From positions 24,664,527-24,728,526 of the forward strand of contig JAJLRJ010000011.1 of assembly GCA_024195265.1 (NCBI GenBank): a stretch of 64,000 nt of DNA. The letters are read 5' to 3'. Position numbers and translations under genes: made by a program. Under the pieces are notes generated by a model. The model was not told the DNA's origin, ran no database searches, and was given only the letters and a program-made list of their open reading frames with translations. This document shows positions 49,801 to 61,150 of this stretch, piece by piece. Every line of letters starts with the position of its first letter. The first letter of the stretch is position 1. The stretch is from Dendrophyllia cribrosa. Taxonomy: Eukaryota > Cnidaria > Anthozoa > Scleractinia > Dendrophylliidae.

Positions 49801-52800
49801 ATATATTTAATGTATAGCAGTGATGGGGGAGTATGCTTCATATTTTCTCAATTTGAAATACATAACATGTAATTTATGATTTCTTTTCTCACATTAGAAA
49901 ATATGGCATTATTCAAAGAGATTCAAGGAGAGCTTTTTATGGTGAGAGAATAATTATTGATGTTATATGTCCATGTACACAATAAGGCTGTTTTCTAACA
50001 GGAGCCTATTAGCAATTAGGCACCTAAGTAACTGACATTGGCACCTACATGTACAATGATTGTGTTAATATTTTGCTGCAGCACTAAACATTATTCAAAT
50101 GGGATCCTTACATGTAGGTCTGATCTAAAAATCAGTGTTTTAGTTGACTACTGTATGGAATAACATAATTTGGTGTTGTTTTCTTTTGATGTAGACATAA
50201 TTAATTTACCCTGCCAAACATTCATGGTCAAATCTGATGAACTGCACCTAAATTTTTGGTACATTGTGTATTTTCTTGAGTTAAATGTCCCTGGTCTTGT
50301 TAACCCAGAAAAATTTGAACCAGGTGTCTATTTAGAGACCAGCATTTTATTCATTGTCCCTTGGTGACTGATTTTTTTATCAGTTCATCATTCTCAGAAA
50401 CTCATGGCTGTGTTTTATTGATATTCTCTGGAGAAATTGGATTGCGATCACTGTGTTAATAAGAATTACCTTTGATCCAAAGTCCATTACTTGTCGCTGG
50501 ATTTTCCATACTCATGTTTATTGTAAACTTAAAATCCTGGTTGTAAGTCCACCCGGTTATAGGCCAACAAAATTCTTCCAGTAATAACCCCTTCTGGATG
50601 TAAGCTTCACACATCTCCTCCACAACAATTCTTTACATAAAGAACATAAACTGACTGAAATAATTGAACAGTACTGTAACATATCACAATACTTTGTGCT
50701 TATCATCCAATAAACTCTTACAAATTTGTATAACCCCAGGACTAACATGTATAACTGGGATGTTATGGCCTTTAAATTGTTATTAAAAACAAGCTTTACA
50801 TGTAGTTTCCATTAGGCTTTTCACAATGTAAAATCTTATGTACAGGTCAGTTGCAGGTGACAGTATGTTATCAGATCTTTGTGACCACATTCAGACTGAT
50901 TACAGATTGTAGCTTCAGTTCAGCAAGTGACAGCATTTTGTCAGATCTTTAATGCCATTTTGGCATAATTATATTCATAGGCTGCAGGTACCTGGCCTAT
51001 TAATTAAAGGAGAAATGCTAAATTAACCCGGCTGATAAATCATTAACTTTGCCCTCGCAACAGACAAAAACCTTGGACCTGCTCTTGTCTCAACAGATTG
51101 GGTAGAACAAGAGACGTTCAAACACCTACTGTAGATGACAATAATTCTAATTCTTGTCAGTATTACTTGTATGTAATGTTGAAGTGTAAGTGGTGTGTAC
51201 AAAATAAGTTCTGCACATAATCTTGTTCAAAATCCCTGATGAAGTCTGTACTAACATGTGTCAGATGAAACTGGTCCAGTAAAGCAAGATCAGCTGCTGT
51301 GTGCTGCCCACTTTTCTTTTGATAAAAAAAAAACTGGACGCAAAGAGCAGTTGCCTTAGTTACAGTCTATATTAAGCGACCTATTTATTAAGCGGTCACC
51401 CTCTATTAAGTGGTTCCCACTTAACAAATGCCCGGAATTAAATCGCTCCGCATATTTACTGTAAACTTGACCTCTTTTAAGCGATCTCCTCTATTAAGCG
51501 GTCAGTTGGCTATTCCCCAAAGTTGACAGTATTAGGCAGACTACTACAAGACAGACTTCTGCTCACTGCAGCTGTTTTTTTTGTTTTGTTTCACAGACTT
51601 CAAGAGCAAGAACATCCCCATGGCCAAGCTCTGGCAGAAAAGATACCAAAGCCGCAGTCAATGTACACTGTACAGTGTACATGTAGCTCTTTAAAAGGAA
51701 CAATGCAAAACAGAAACAAAGAATGCTAAAAAATGATCAGTTACGATACTGTGCCATATAGGTTCTACTAAAAAAAGCATTTGAGTTATATAGTTACAGT
51801 AGGCATGAAATGCCAGTTTTTATGACAAAAGACTATGTCATAGTCAGCTGCCATTGTGTTTACATGACAAATGAAAATATATTTTGATAAATTCTTGTTA
51901 AAACTTGCCTTAAAGGGACATTGTCACGCAAATTTTGCTGTGTTTTGGTCAAAATACACTAAGTACCTTTGCTCAAACATAAAATTACTTTTAGAACACC
52001 AAGAAGATAATATCAAGTGATTTCTTCAAGGAAGAACAAACTATAATAAGTTTTTCTGCGTTTTTTCCACGACTCTTGGGAGGAACTAGAAAAAATTGGC
52101 CAATTTTTTCAAGTTGCAATCCACTTCCATCCTGGCTATCCGCAGCCAAAGAGAACGAATACTAGTTTCTGTGCACTGGTAGAGTATTTGTTTACAAAAC
52201 TGGACCATTATGTGTAGGTTTCCATTGAAACAAATACGTTTTTTGGCTTTTCAAAGTGATACTAAAAATAGGTGACAGTGTCCCTTTAATATTATTTAGT
52301 CACAGGCAGAAAAATACCCACCTAAGTCCTGGCCAAACTGACTGCAAGTATATGCCTGTAAGTTGTTCCAAGTTGTAAACGAGCCATTTCAATGTACATG
52401 TAGTCTCGCACATACACCCAAACCAAAGTAAACAGTAGTGACAAGAATCTATGCTTGATCGAATTGGACAAAAGTTATTGATGTAACTTATTATTGATGT
52501 TGACTTGTCTCTCCATTTGGCCAGGGCACAGATGTTCATGGTCTTTTTCGACAAGTTAAAGAAAATTAACATCTTATAGTCTTTTAGAGGATCCCTCTGT
52601 AAGTTACTACTGGTGAAGTTGGCATCCTCAATAAAGATTATTATTAACATGTATGCATTTAAAGTGACACGTCTTGCACATTCCGTCTTGTATTCATTTT
52701 TGTGGCAGGGAATATTTTATGTGATAATGAGGAACCAGCATTAAATGGAAACAAATTGGGACTATTGCATTGCTAGACTTACAGCTGTACTTGTCTAAAC

Positions 52801-54666
52801 AGTAAGGTCCTCAAATTATGGTATGGTGTTGCAAAAATGTTTTTCAGTTGAAGACATTTTTTTGAAGACATTCCCTTTTTCATTTTATATGTTATTTACA
52901 TGGTCTTGACAACCCCCTTTTTTCAATTTACATGTTATTTACAGGGTTCCTTACAGGCTCCCTTTTTCGATTTACATGTTATTTACATGATAGCCCCCCT
53001 TTTTGATTTACATGTTATTTACAGGATAGCCTCCCTTTTTCGATTTACATGTTATTTACATGATAGCCCTCTTTTTCGATTTACATGTTATTTACAGGGT
53101 TCCTTCTTCGATTTACATGTTATTTACAGGATAGCCCCCCTTTTTCGATTTACATGTTATTTACAGGGTTCCTTCTTCGATTTACATGTTATTTACAGGA
53201 TAGCCCCCTTTTTCGATTTACATGTTAGCCCCCCTTTTCGATTTACATGTTATTTACAGGGTTCCTTACAGGCTCCGTTTTTCGATTTACATGTTATTTA
53301 CAAGGTTCGTTTTTCGATTTACATGTTATTTACATGATAGCCCCCCTTTTTCGATTTACATGTTATTTACAGGGTTCCTTACAGGCTCCCTTTTTCGATT
53401 TACATGTTATTTACATGATAGCCCCCCTTTTTCGATTTACATGTTATTTACAGGGTTCCTTCTTCGATTTACATGTTATTTACAGGATAGCCCCCTTTTT
53501 CGATTTACATGTTATTTACATGTTAGCTCCCCGTTTAGATTTACATGTTATTTACAGGGTTCCTTACAGGCTCCGTTTTTCGATTTACATGTTATTTACA
53601 GGATCTTCTCTTGTATTTACATGTTTCACTCAAAATATTTACATGTTATTTACAGGTTCGACAATAACATGTAAAAGGGGAATTAGCATGTAAATTATCA
53701 TTTACAGTATCTTTACATGTTATTTACATGTTATTTACATACAATGTAAATTTTCAACTTTTCCAGTGACGTCTATACTACATGTATGTGGCAAACAAAA
53801 CACTCTCACTTCGTTTTTAGGTCTGTTTGCAGCAGCTCATGACCTGCAAATTAACTGGATTATTGTTAAAGGCGTCTCGGACTACGCAGATGGTAGAAAA
53901 TCTAAGACAGATTCTTGGAGATCGTTCTCGAGTTTAATGGCAGCTTCCCTAACTGCTCATATTCTTAGTAGTCCCATTCCTTTCCAAGGCTTGCTGCACT
54001 ATGGAAATAGAGGTTAGTACTGGACATTCAGTGCGCGTGTTATTTATTTCTTCCATATAATTTGCCCCTTAAGTTGTAGTTGCATATCTCCCATACAAAC
54101 TCTTGATTTTTTGTCGCTTTTTCGTGATTTTGCCCCTTCTGTAGTCCACCCAAAGTGAGGCTTTCTAAAGCCTTTACTTCCAGCAAATCTAAACCCTGTT
54201 TTTGCGTCCAAAAATTCACACTTTTTTTTTTCATTTGGGGTTTAACCAACCTTATATTGTCGTATTGTAATCCACACGATCCACGTGCGGATGTGGAATC
54301 TGGTTTTCGATGACTATTCGTTCAAGATCTAAAGAGATACTTAGATAAGATAAAAACTCTATTTAAACTGATACAACTGTATATGTTCTGGCGTGCTTTT
54401 CCTTAAATCTCCCGGAGACATGTCCGAGCCCGAGACATATTTCTTAACTTCACTTTCAGTCTGTCAATTTGATAGTGTAGATTTCGGCCTACAAACCAGT
54501 TCAACGTTTTTTCGTTAACGTACGATTTTACTTTTTAGTTGTCAAAATCAACAAAATTTAAATTTTTGTTTGTAGACAGACTGCATAGAACATATTTTTT
54601 ACTAGGCCATCTCAAATTATGCGTTAGCGCTTTGTATAGTTTACAAAGACCCCGTAGCATCGCCAT

Positions 54667-54721
<55 letters not shown>

Positions 54722-55110
54722 ATTACCACCAGATCACTGTAAATGGTAGTATATTTAACGTATGATTTTTGATCCAACACAGGTGAACGTAAACAGGCTG
54801 CTGGAACTTCGCCATCCACCAGTTCCGCGGGTGTTCTGCATGGAGAAGGTAACGTAGCATTTATTTGTGTTGTGCATTCACTAGCGTTTCTTGGTAAACC
54901 AACTCGGAATGACGGCTTTTTATAAGTGAGCAATATTCGTGAGATTATATTTTATTTTTGCTCTGTTTTGCTAAGAACAAGTTATTTGCCCATTTCTGTC
55001 TAGTACTTTTAGGATTGGAACGCGAGAAAGTTGAGAAGGGGCATGCTGATGTAAAGAGCGAAGTTGAACTGATATCAAAGGAACCGAGTGATTTTTGTTC
55101 TCTATATTAA
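43803..55110 (+). CDS. Nucleoside phosphorylase-superfamily protein, right copy, coding exon interrupted by a MITE
   Basis: Plus-strand exons are 43803-44657 (containing a 181-bp MITE), 53821-54012, 54783-54848 and 55013-55110, all phase 1. Apart from the MITE the visible coding sequence matches the left copy: G-S-G-G-P-G-G-S-T, V-G-F-C-G-G-L, V-E-M-E-G and K-G-V-S-D motifs. The natural C-terminus reads G-L-E-R-E-K-V-E-K-G-H...D-F-C-S-L-Y-stop at 55108-55110. The MITE brings a stop four codons after S-K-D-T-E-N, so this allele is probably null unless the insert is removed by splicing. The 9.2-kb intron between exons 1 and 2 holds the 8.77-kb CACTA-like element. PNP_UDP_1 domains also occur as effector modules of NLR-like immune receptors in fungi and cnidarians; no NACHT or death domain is seen here. 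Confidence 0.75.
44246..44426. mobile_element. 181-bp hairpin MITE inserted in a phosphorylase coding exon
   Basis: Ends AGACCACTTTCATAATGGCG and its perfect inverse, flanked by AT at 44244-44245 and 44427-44428. The uninterrupted sequence (CAGAGAATGGCATTG) is present in the left copy near 40646. Arms of about 70 bp are nearly perfect, so the insertion is young. Confidence 0.85.
45429..45507 (-). tRNA. tRNA-like sequence inside the CACTA-like element (probably pseudo-tRNA or SINE head)
   Basis: The minus strand reads GGCCTCGTGGTTCAAGCGG at the 5' side and GTGGGTTCGAATCCCACCGAGGTC at the 3' side. A 7-bp acceptor stem pairs with one G-U, and a 4-5-bp T-stem with a canonical TTCGAAT loop follows. 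The D-stem can pair if one linker base is missing. The anticodon arm is irregular, so the isotype is not assigned. Confidence 0.4.
45702..45864. repeat. MITE with AAAGCCCATGTTCACCCAA ends
   Basis: AAAGCCCATGTTCACCCAA and its inverse TTGGGTGAACATGGGCCTTT bracket about 160 bp. Lies within the CACTA-like element. Confidence 0.6.
45865..48808. other. CACTA interior, no recognised gene
   Basis: No long ORF. A possible small exon at about 46584-46611 (ATG AAG ACG AAC, then a TTTGCAG/GTATG donor) and another after TTACAG at about 47898 could be joined to a short Arg-rich peptide. Support is only from splice-like borders. The rest is AT-rich with scattered CTGCAGTCTG motifs. Confidence 0.25.
48809..49563. 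mobile_element. Second copy of the GGAGGATATTACCATCT inverted-repeat element
   Basis: Related to 27787-28970, with ends AAAGGAGGATATTACCATCT and ATGGTAAAATCCTCCTTT. No convincing target duplication. Nested in the CACTA-like element. Confidence 0.55.
49564..51900. other. CACTA interior with promoter-like TATA/octamer block and two exon-like segments
   Basis: A TATA box (GTATAAAAGG, 49611-49620) is followed by ATGCAAAT (49643-49650) and ATTTGCAT (49672-49679) in a 37-bp near-palindrome. Exon-like blocks lie after CTCACATTAG at about 49898 (donor ATG/GTGAGA near 49940) and after TTGTTTCACAG at about 51597. Around 51375-51510 is a remnant of a repeat with TTAAGCGGTCA motifs. No protein family recognised. 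Confidence 0.3.
51910..52289. repeat. MITE with TTAAAGGGACA ends
   Basis: TTAAAGGGACATTGTCAC and GTGACAGTGTCCCTTTAA are inverted termini. The TTAA overlap may be the target duplication. Inside the CACTA-like element. Confidence 0.6.
52890..53760 (+). repeat. Sub-terminal array of GATTTACATGTTATTTACAG units
   Basis: About 20 or more units, spaced irregularly with GGGTTCCTTACAGGCTCCC or GGATAGCCCCCC spacers, form the right end of the CACTA-like element. A shorter inverted array is at 45000-45360. ORFs of 145-212 residues (F-D-L-H-V-I-Y-type repeats) are artefacts. Confidence 0.85.
54671..54721. repeat. About 50-bp C homopolymer in a phosphorylase intron
   Basis: C-run between phosphorylase exons 2 and 3. 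The third copy has about 63 Cs (63790-63853) and the left copy a broken, much shorter G-run (38919-38944). Assembled length is unreliable. Confidence 0.9.
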
Positions 55111-55334
55111 AACAAGTTTTGATTTGATGTGATGGGTACCCTTCTGTGAATAGAACTGTATTAATGGCTTTGAACTCGTGTGATCCCGCTTATGGAACAG
55201 TGTAGGACTGTTTTTGTAGACATGGGTGCTACTGTGTAAGTGATTTTATCTATCTTGGTTGGCATACCTCATCATTTGCCATCTGTTTCGCAATTATTAG
55301 GGTTGATGGACCTCAAAATAAAGAAAGAAGGGAT

Positions 55335-56948
55335 CTTAACCCTCGGATGTACACGGAAATTTATACCCCCACCGTGGTACAAGAGGGTGGGGGTTACAAT
55401 ATTTCGAAAATATTTGACATCAATAGATAGACTGTGATGTACTCTGCAAGATAAGGTAAATATTATAGGTTGTAACGCTGCTGGGGGTCCGTGACGTCAT
55501 CCAAAATGGACAACAATATGGCTGATATCTTGGAATTTACTAAAAAAAATCAACTTTATCGTGAAAATGCGGAAATTGCAAATATTTTTTTTGTTAGAGT
55601 TGCAAAATATGATACAATTAAACATGTTGCTTTTAGCAGCATTTTATGTTATTTTCACCGAAAAAAGGTGAAAAACACGCATTTTTATTCAAAAATGGCT
55701 TGACCTCGTGCTACTTTGACGGCATATCTTGTCACTATAGCAACCGCCCAACTTTACCGAAATGTGTCAAAAGGAAAAACGAACAGCTACTGAAGACAGC
55801 TTGTGTCAACAGTAAATGCTCTTGAAAAAACCCCGAGATAATCCTTAGGGGGGGTGGGGGTGGGGGTGGGGTTGGGGGGGGGTGGGGGGGTAGCATCCTT
55901 TTTCTCTTTGTGACTTCTTATCTTGTTTCCATCAATAGTTTAGGAACTGTTGATCAATTTAGCTTTTGAATCAGGAATTTAGGAATAAAAGACGTAAAAT
56001 GTGATTGTGAAAAATGATAAAAAGTACCCATGTTTGATAAACGTCGGGCCTCAAATAAACGCCGAGTTCAAATAAACGCTGGGTCCGTGAGGCCGGGTTT
56101 TGAATCAATGCCCCCGGCGTTCAATCTATTAAATATGTTAATCTCTTATGTGTGATCACTAAAAGGTTCAATCCACCATGATCACATCCTATAACGTTCG
56201 AGTGAAAGTACTTGATATTAAAAATAAAAGAAAAACACTCAGTGGGATGGCTAACATCGCCAACTTCCATAGGCTGTATCTGAATGCTGTCGAAGGCTTT
56301 TTTGTATCTTCGTATGCTTTCATGGCTCGGTAACCTCTCGGGCGAATAATGGCGGTCAATCTTAGCCGTCGAATTATATGTCAAAATGCGGGTCTTTACA
56401 CAGCACTGAACTCGGCTGTAAGATAATTATATTAAGACTCGGACTTACAAGGAGGGGGGTAGGGGGTGGATGCCACCCCTTCTCCCACCTTAAGGTTTTT
56501 CTCCGATTTTTTTCAAGACCATTTGTGATTAGCAGATGCGGTCTTCATTAGCTGTTCGTTTGCTATGGTAACGAGATATGACGTCATAAGCAGCACGAGG
56601 TTAAGCCATTTTTGAATAAAAATGGGTGTTTTCACCTTTTTTCGGTGATAAAACATATAAAATGCTACCAAAAGCATCAAAATATTTAATTGTATGTTTT
56701 TTGCATTTTGCAACTATAGCAAAACAATATTTGCATTTTCCGCATTTTTCCGATAAATTTAAATTTTTAGCACAATCCAAGATGGCGACCATCTTGGCGT
56801 CCATTTTGGATGACTTCACGGACCCCCAGCAGCGCTACAACCCATAACATTTACCTTATCTTGTAGAGCACATCACAGGCTATCTATTAGTCGTAAAATA
56901 TTGTACCACGGTGGGGGTATAAGTTTGCGTATACGTCCTAGGGTTAAG
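55335..56948. mobile_element. 1.6-kb element with about 450-bp inverted arms
   Basis: CTTAACCCTCGGATGTACAC at the left and its diverged inverse ending GGGTTAAG at 56948. Arms include ATGGCGACC/ATGGACAAC blocks and GTGACGTCATCC. The middle holds a G-run (55850-55890) and another repeat remnant (AAATAAACGC). The minus-strand ORF at 56121-56384 is unrecognised. Confidence 0.55.
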
Positions 56949-57164
56949 CTAGGGGGGAGTTTATTCTCTTGAAGATTAAGCCATATAAACGTTATACTTA
57001 AACCATAAGAAACGTGTAAATTGTATCATATTGACAGCCATGGAGTGTGCAAGTTAGGTCACGTGACTATTTACGTTCACGAAATAGACCTAAAAAAGGC
57101 TTGTATAAAAATGGAACGAGTTAATAACAACAGTAATTTCACTTTACTGGTACCACATATATCA

Positions 57165-57441
57165 AATTGAAGAAACGTTGTCGGTGAAAAGCATAAACCA
57201 TGAACGATGCGACCCAAATGTTTACTGGGAAGTTGGATAAATTAATCTTCGTCTGTGACAGAATACACATTATATTAAAACACGATGCATAAATCATGCT
57301 CTCAAATGTCTCAAACAAAGAAAAAATCTTGATTATCAAAATATGGAATATTACTAAGCTTGCCAATGCTGTCTACCCAGACTCCCATTCGTTATCATCG
57401 TCCATGGTTTATGCTTTTCACCGGTCAACGTTTCTTCAATT
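57165..57441. repeat. MITE with AATTGAAGAAACGTTG ends
   Basis: Left AATTGAAGAAACGTTGTCGG and right inverse ACGTTTCTTCAATT. Immediately followed by the element at 57447. Confidence 0.6.
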
Positions 57442-57446
57442 AGATG

Positions 57447-57735
57447 TATACCTAATTGCAGAAACGTTGTCATAGAAAATACAAAATACCAAATAGGAAT
57501 TAATTACTTCAATGACATTCACAGAGGATAAAAGAAGAGAAATTGTTAAGAAATAGAAAACTATTCATTCCTGAGCTAAAAATCGATCCATTTATTCGAT
57601 TGAAATTTGTTTGGAAGAAATATCTGTTGAAAGGTCACGTATGCGAAAGAAGACCTCTGCGAATATCAGTAAGGTAATTAACTCCTATTTGGTATTTTGT
57701 ATTTTCTATGACAACGTTTCTGCAAGTTAGGTATA
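57447..57735. repeat. MITE with TATACCTAATTGCAGAAACG ends
   Basis: Arms of about 60 bp, including ATAGAAAATACAAAATACC and its inverse. Same family as the interrupted element at 11667-12297. 57.74-58.74 kb holds only an unrecognised 104-residue ORF (58166-58480). Confidence 0.65.
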
Positions 57736-58752
57736 TCTTAAAATCAAAGGCTCCTGTGAGCTAACCCGTGAGGTGACTAAGAAATGGTCTACACATCGCT
57801 GGCTCGTATGTGAGCTACCCTTCCTTACAAAAAGGTATCGAAATGTAGTAAAATAGAAAGTTTGAATTTAGACATGTGCGTGGAAGCTTTATTGTATCAT
57901 TTAACACTTAGCCAAATTTTCTTTTAACGCGTAACGCAATGTACGGTATGTTTAAATTATAAACACGGCTCGATATCTTTTAAAATACCGTAAACCGCAA
58001 TATATTTATGATATTTAAGGTCTACATACACTGTTCAGTAGAAAAACGCAAGGATATATTTCACTTAAGGAACAGATCCACTGACGACATATGAACGTTG
58101 AGCGTATAAACGTGTCCATTTCTCTCCTATTTTAAAGATTTGGTTTATTCATCAAAGGACTCCAAATGCGACACATCTTTAAGCTTATTGTTGTTCAATT
58201 TTGTTTACAAAAACTTAGTTATTGTTATCAATGGATTCACCTTGTTCTTGTTACACAACGCATTCGAAACAAAACTAATTTTTTAGTAACAAGCCAAACA
58301 ACACTAGCTGCGAAAAATGTACATCGAATTCACAAAGCAACGTTGACAATTATCGACTGTGGTTCGTTATTATTTGGAGGAATATTTGACGATTTGTCTT
58401 TTCAAATTATCTCTCGGATCGGAGGAAGAATACAACTGGGAATCAGAATGCCGTATCATCTGGTTTTATATGCCTGCTAGAATCGAAGAACCCGACATTA
58501 AATTTTGTTAGCGACTTTTTAATATAAATACATGTATCAGGTTAAATCGTAAAGGAAAGTCAATTGCAAATTTTGCATTGAAATATTCTGAAATATGACA
58601 GGCACGGAGGGTTGTCTCTCATAGCAGATGTGTTATGTAAATGTGCATTTGATAAGGAAGCAAAATACTACTATTTTAAACAATCCCACCAATTCTTCTT
58701 CTCCTTTTTATTCAACTATCTCTACACTAATCCAATTCATTCATGAGCTGGC

Positions 58753-60060
58753 TCACGGGAGCCTTTGATTATTTAGTATGAAGAGGATGACAGGATGAAT
58801 TGAAAAGGTGTGGTGTTTGTCAGTAGATTTAGCATATAGATCAGTTTCTATTATGCCGTCATGCAAAGATTCCATGACGTCAAGAAAAGGGACATGAGTT
58901 GAAGAGTGGGAGCTAGTGAAGTTTTTAGAGGGATGAATGTTATTGAGATAATCGATGAATATTTTTAGATGGTTAAGACCGTCAGTCCAGATCATGAAAA
59001 TATCATCAATATATCTCCACCAGGTGCGAGGTTTAAAAAGAGCGTTCGAGAAAGCGTTACTCTCGAAAATGCCGAGAAAGAGAACAGCAAAGGAAGGAGC
59101 TATTTTAGTGCCCATAGCAGTACCGTGAACTTGAAGATAATGCTGTTGATTAAATGTGAAACTATTTATAGTGAGTATCATACTTGTTAAGTCGCAAAGC
59201 GTTTCTGTGGGAATGCGTTTATCAGTGTGATTATAAAGGAAATGACGGCATGCATCAATTCCTTCATTGTGTGGAATGTTAGGGTATAAGGATAATACAT
59301 CAAGAGTGACAAGTGCAGCATTATTGGGTAGTTTAGCAAGGTTAGAGAGTTTATTAAGAAAATCAGCGGTGTCTTACATGTACATGTAAATGTACGAAGA
59401 CAAGTTTGAAACTAGAGGATTAATGTGATAGTCAACGAATTGTTAGATCTCGGATTGTTTTTGTAAGTTAAGTTACTCCTACTTATTGTCATGCATTTTA
59501 CACATGAGCCTCTGGCTCGGATTTGGAAGGCAACCTGATCCCATGCTTTGACATTAATAAATTGATTGATTGATTGATTGATTGATTGTGAGATACGTTC
59601 TGTGGGGTGACTGTTGGATGAAACTATAGGACGTCCAGGGTTGCCAGTTTTACTTATTTTGGGTAGTATGTAAACGCGTCCGGGTTTAACGTTAGATTGT
59701 ATGAGATACTGTCGAGTTTGTTCGTTTGTGTAGCCGTCGTTGAACATACGATGAATGTAAATAGTAACCCGTTGTTGAATTGTCTTAGTTAAATCGTCGT
59801 CTAGTTGTTTGTAGAATTTAGTGTCATTAAGCTGTCAATTACATTCGTCAATGTACCAGGCTTTGTCCATAATTACAGTTTCATAACGTTTATCGGCGCG
59901 TTTTATTACTATGTCCTGTCGTTTCTTATTTTCGTTCGTGTCTGGATAAGTTGTCGGAAATACAGTTAAGTTTAGAGGTGGAAATGACGTGTTTGATGGC
60001 GTCTTTGTGAGCGTTTAAGGCGGGATCTCTGTCTGTAAGAGGCGTCCATGAACGTTTGTT
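58753..60060 (-). pseudogene. Penelope-like element reverse transcriptase, decayed
   Basis: Minus-strand frames give, in order, a K-R-A-D-K-R-Y-E-T-V-I-M-D segment (about 59900), K-P-G-R-V-Y-I-L-P-K-I and G-R-P-I-V-S-S-N-S-H-P-T-E-R-I-S (about 59700-59600), L-V-T-L-D-V-L-S-L-Y-P-N-I-P (RT motif A, about 59300), H-G-T-A-M-G-T-K-I-A-P-S-F-A, and Y-I-D-D-I-F (catalytic motif, about 59010). This order is that of the Penelope-like family. Stops and frameshifts separate the blocks (TGA after Y-I-D-E-C-N, others near 59400 and after 58753). No GIY-YIG endonuclease is recognised. The region upstream to 60460 resembles 15450-15700. Confidence 0.75.
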
Positions 60061-60539
60061 GCGGAAGATTTAATTTCTGACGACTGAGTGACGTAGGAAG
60101 GAATTAGTCAGAAATTATTATTCTGACGGCAAGGTATGGAGGCTCGCTTGTCATCAAGGGACAGCTCAGGACTATTTAAGGGTTTGGCGTAGTTGTAATC
60201 GGAGGCTTTTACATATACGTAGCTTTAAGAAACAAGCCTGTGCGAAAAGTGAAAAACGGCGGGAAAATCAATATCACGTGGTACCTTCTAGTGTTTAAGC
60301 GATCTTTATGTACTCGTATTTAAATACGGTGAGAATGAGGTTTTGTTTCCGTGTGCAATCAAGAGGTGAGACCACATCAAACATGAGTCGAAGACGATAG
60401 CGTACAATGCCACCTAAAACACGTTTCAGTGTTTGCTTAGTGAGTGAAACACCAGCTCGGAAAATCTGCGTATAGTTTTAATAATAAACTACAAAACGAG
60501 TTGTGACGGATTGAAAATCAATTAGTTGCTATCTCTTGA

Positions 60540-61130
60540 TGGCCTTAAAGTTGCTATGTCAAGTGATATAACCGGAACTACACAGATTCGGTATTAAAGG
60601 GGATAGTGATAGTGATTGTGTGTATTGTGGAGAACAAGACTCAATTGAACATACATTTGCAGACTGCCAATTTACAAAACGATTTATTCATAATGTGGTA
60701 CAATGGTTCAACCTGTGTAATCATGCTAATTTTAATCCATCCGCTGTAGAATACTTATTTGGAAATTTATCAAACTCAATTAATCCAAAGTTAATTGGAA
60801 ATTCAACTACACCCTGTTGTTCATGCGTTATTATATTTATACCAACAAGCTACATTGCAACTCCCTGTTAATGAACGACTTTATTAACCAAATAATATTA
60901 AATACAAGTTGGAAGACCTATACTCTGAACACTAGTACTACTGGAAGCTCCTCGTCTTAATTTGATTAAGCAATCCTTCTTATATGATTATATTATTGTA
61001 TTTATATAACATATATGTACGAATAATTTGTTGTAGATATGTTTCTACTGTTGCAGATGTGTACATGTAGGTAATTTGTGAGTGTTAATAAAGATGTCAT
61101 AAAAAAAACAAAAAAAAAAAAAACAAAAAA
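60540..61130 (+). pseudogene. 3' end of a non-LTR retrotransposon with poly(A)
   Basis: The frame at 60600-60870 encodes C-V-Y-C-G...S-I-E-H-T-F-A-D-C, a C-x2-C...H...C knuckle like the zinc knuckle at the C-terminus of LINE ORF2 proteins. An AT-rich 3' tail follows with AATAAAG and an A-rich end (61099-61130). Truncated at its 5' side. Confidence 0.6.
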
Positions 61131-61150
61131 TAACCGGCGTGACTTTTGTC

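Larger units (their letters stand above)
44996..53768. mobile_element. 8.77-kb CACTA-like (CMC) element with sub-terminal repeat arrays
   Basis: Termini CACAGGAAAAGTTGAAAATT and (inverse) CACTGGAAAAGTTGAAAATT, with 3-bp flanks ACG at 44993-44995 and 53769-53771. The left phosphorylase copy keeps the empty site with a single ACG (40079-40081). Arrays of TTTACATG-bearing units occupy both ends in inverted orientation (45000-45360 and 52890-53760). CACTG-type ends, 3-bp duplication and sub-terminal arrays fit the CMC group (EnSpm/CACTA or Chapaev3). No transposase ORF is visible, so it is non-autonomous. The interior contains other MITEs, a tRNA-like sequence and a few exon-like segments. Confidence 0.75.
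52531..55006. repeat. Direct duplication, copy 1 (with 61651-64000)
   Basis: Matches 61651-64000 at a constant offset of 9120 through most of its length. Differences seen are one base lost near 62400, one base gained near 62646, and a longer C-run in the second copy. Contains the right CACTA terminus and phosphorylase exons 2 and 3. Confidence 0.9.

Noticed and set aside
52900..53693. 145-150-residue ORFs of F-D-L-H-V-I-Y repeats (also at 62020-62794)
   Set aside because: Translation of the CACTA sub-terminal array in three frames; no start context or domain.
52900..53760. Possible CRISPR-like array
   Set aside because: Spacers are not unique but alternate between two fixed types, and the array is a transposon end in a eukaryotic genome.
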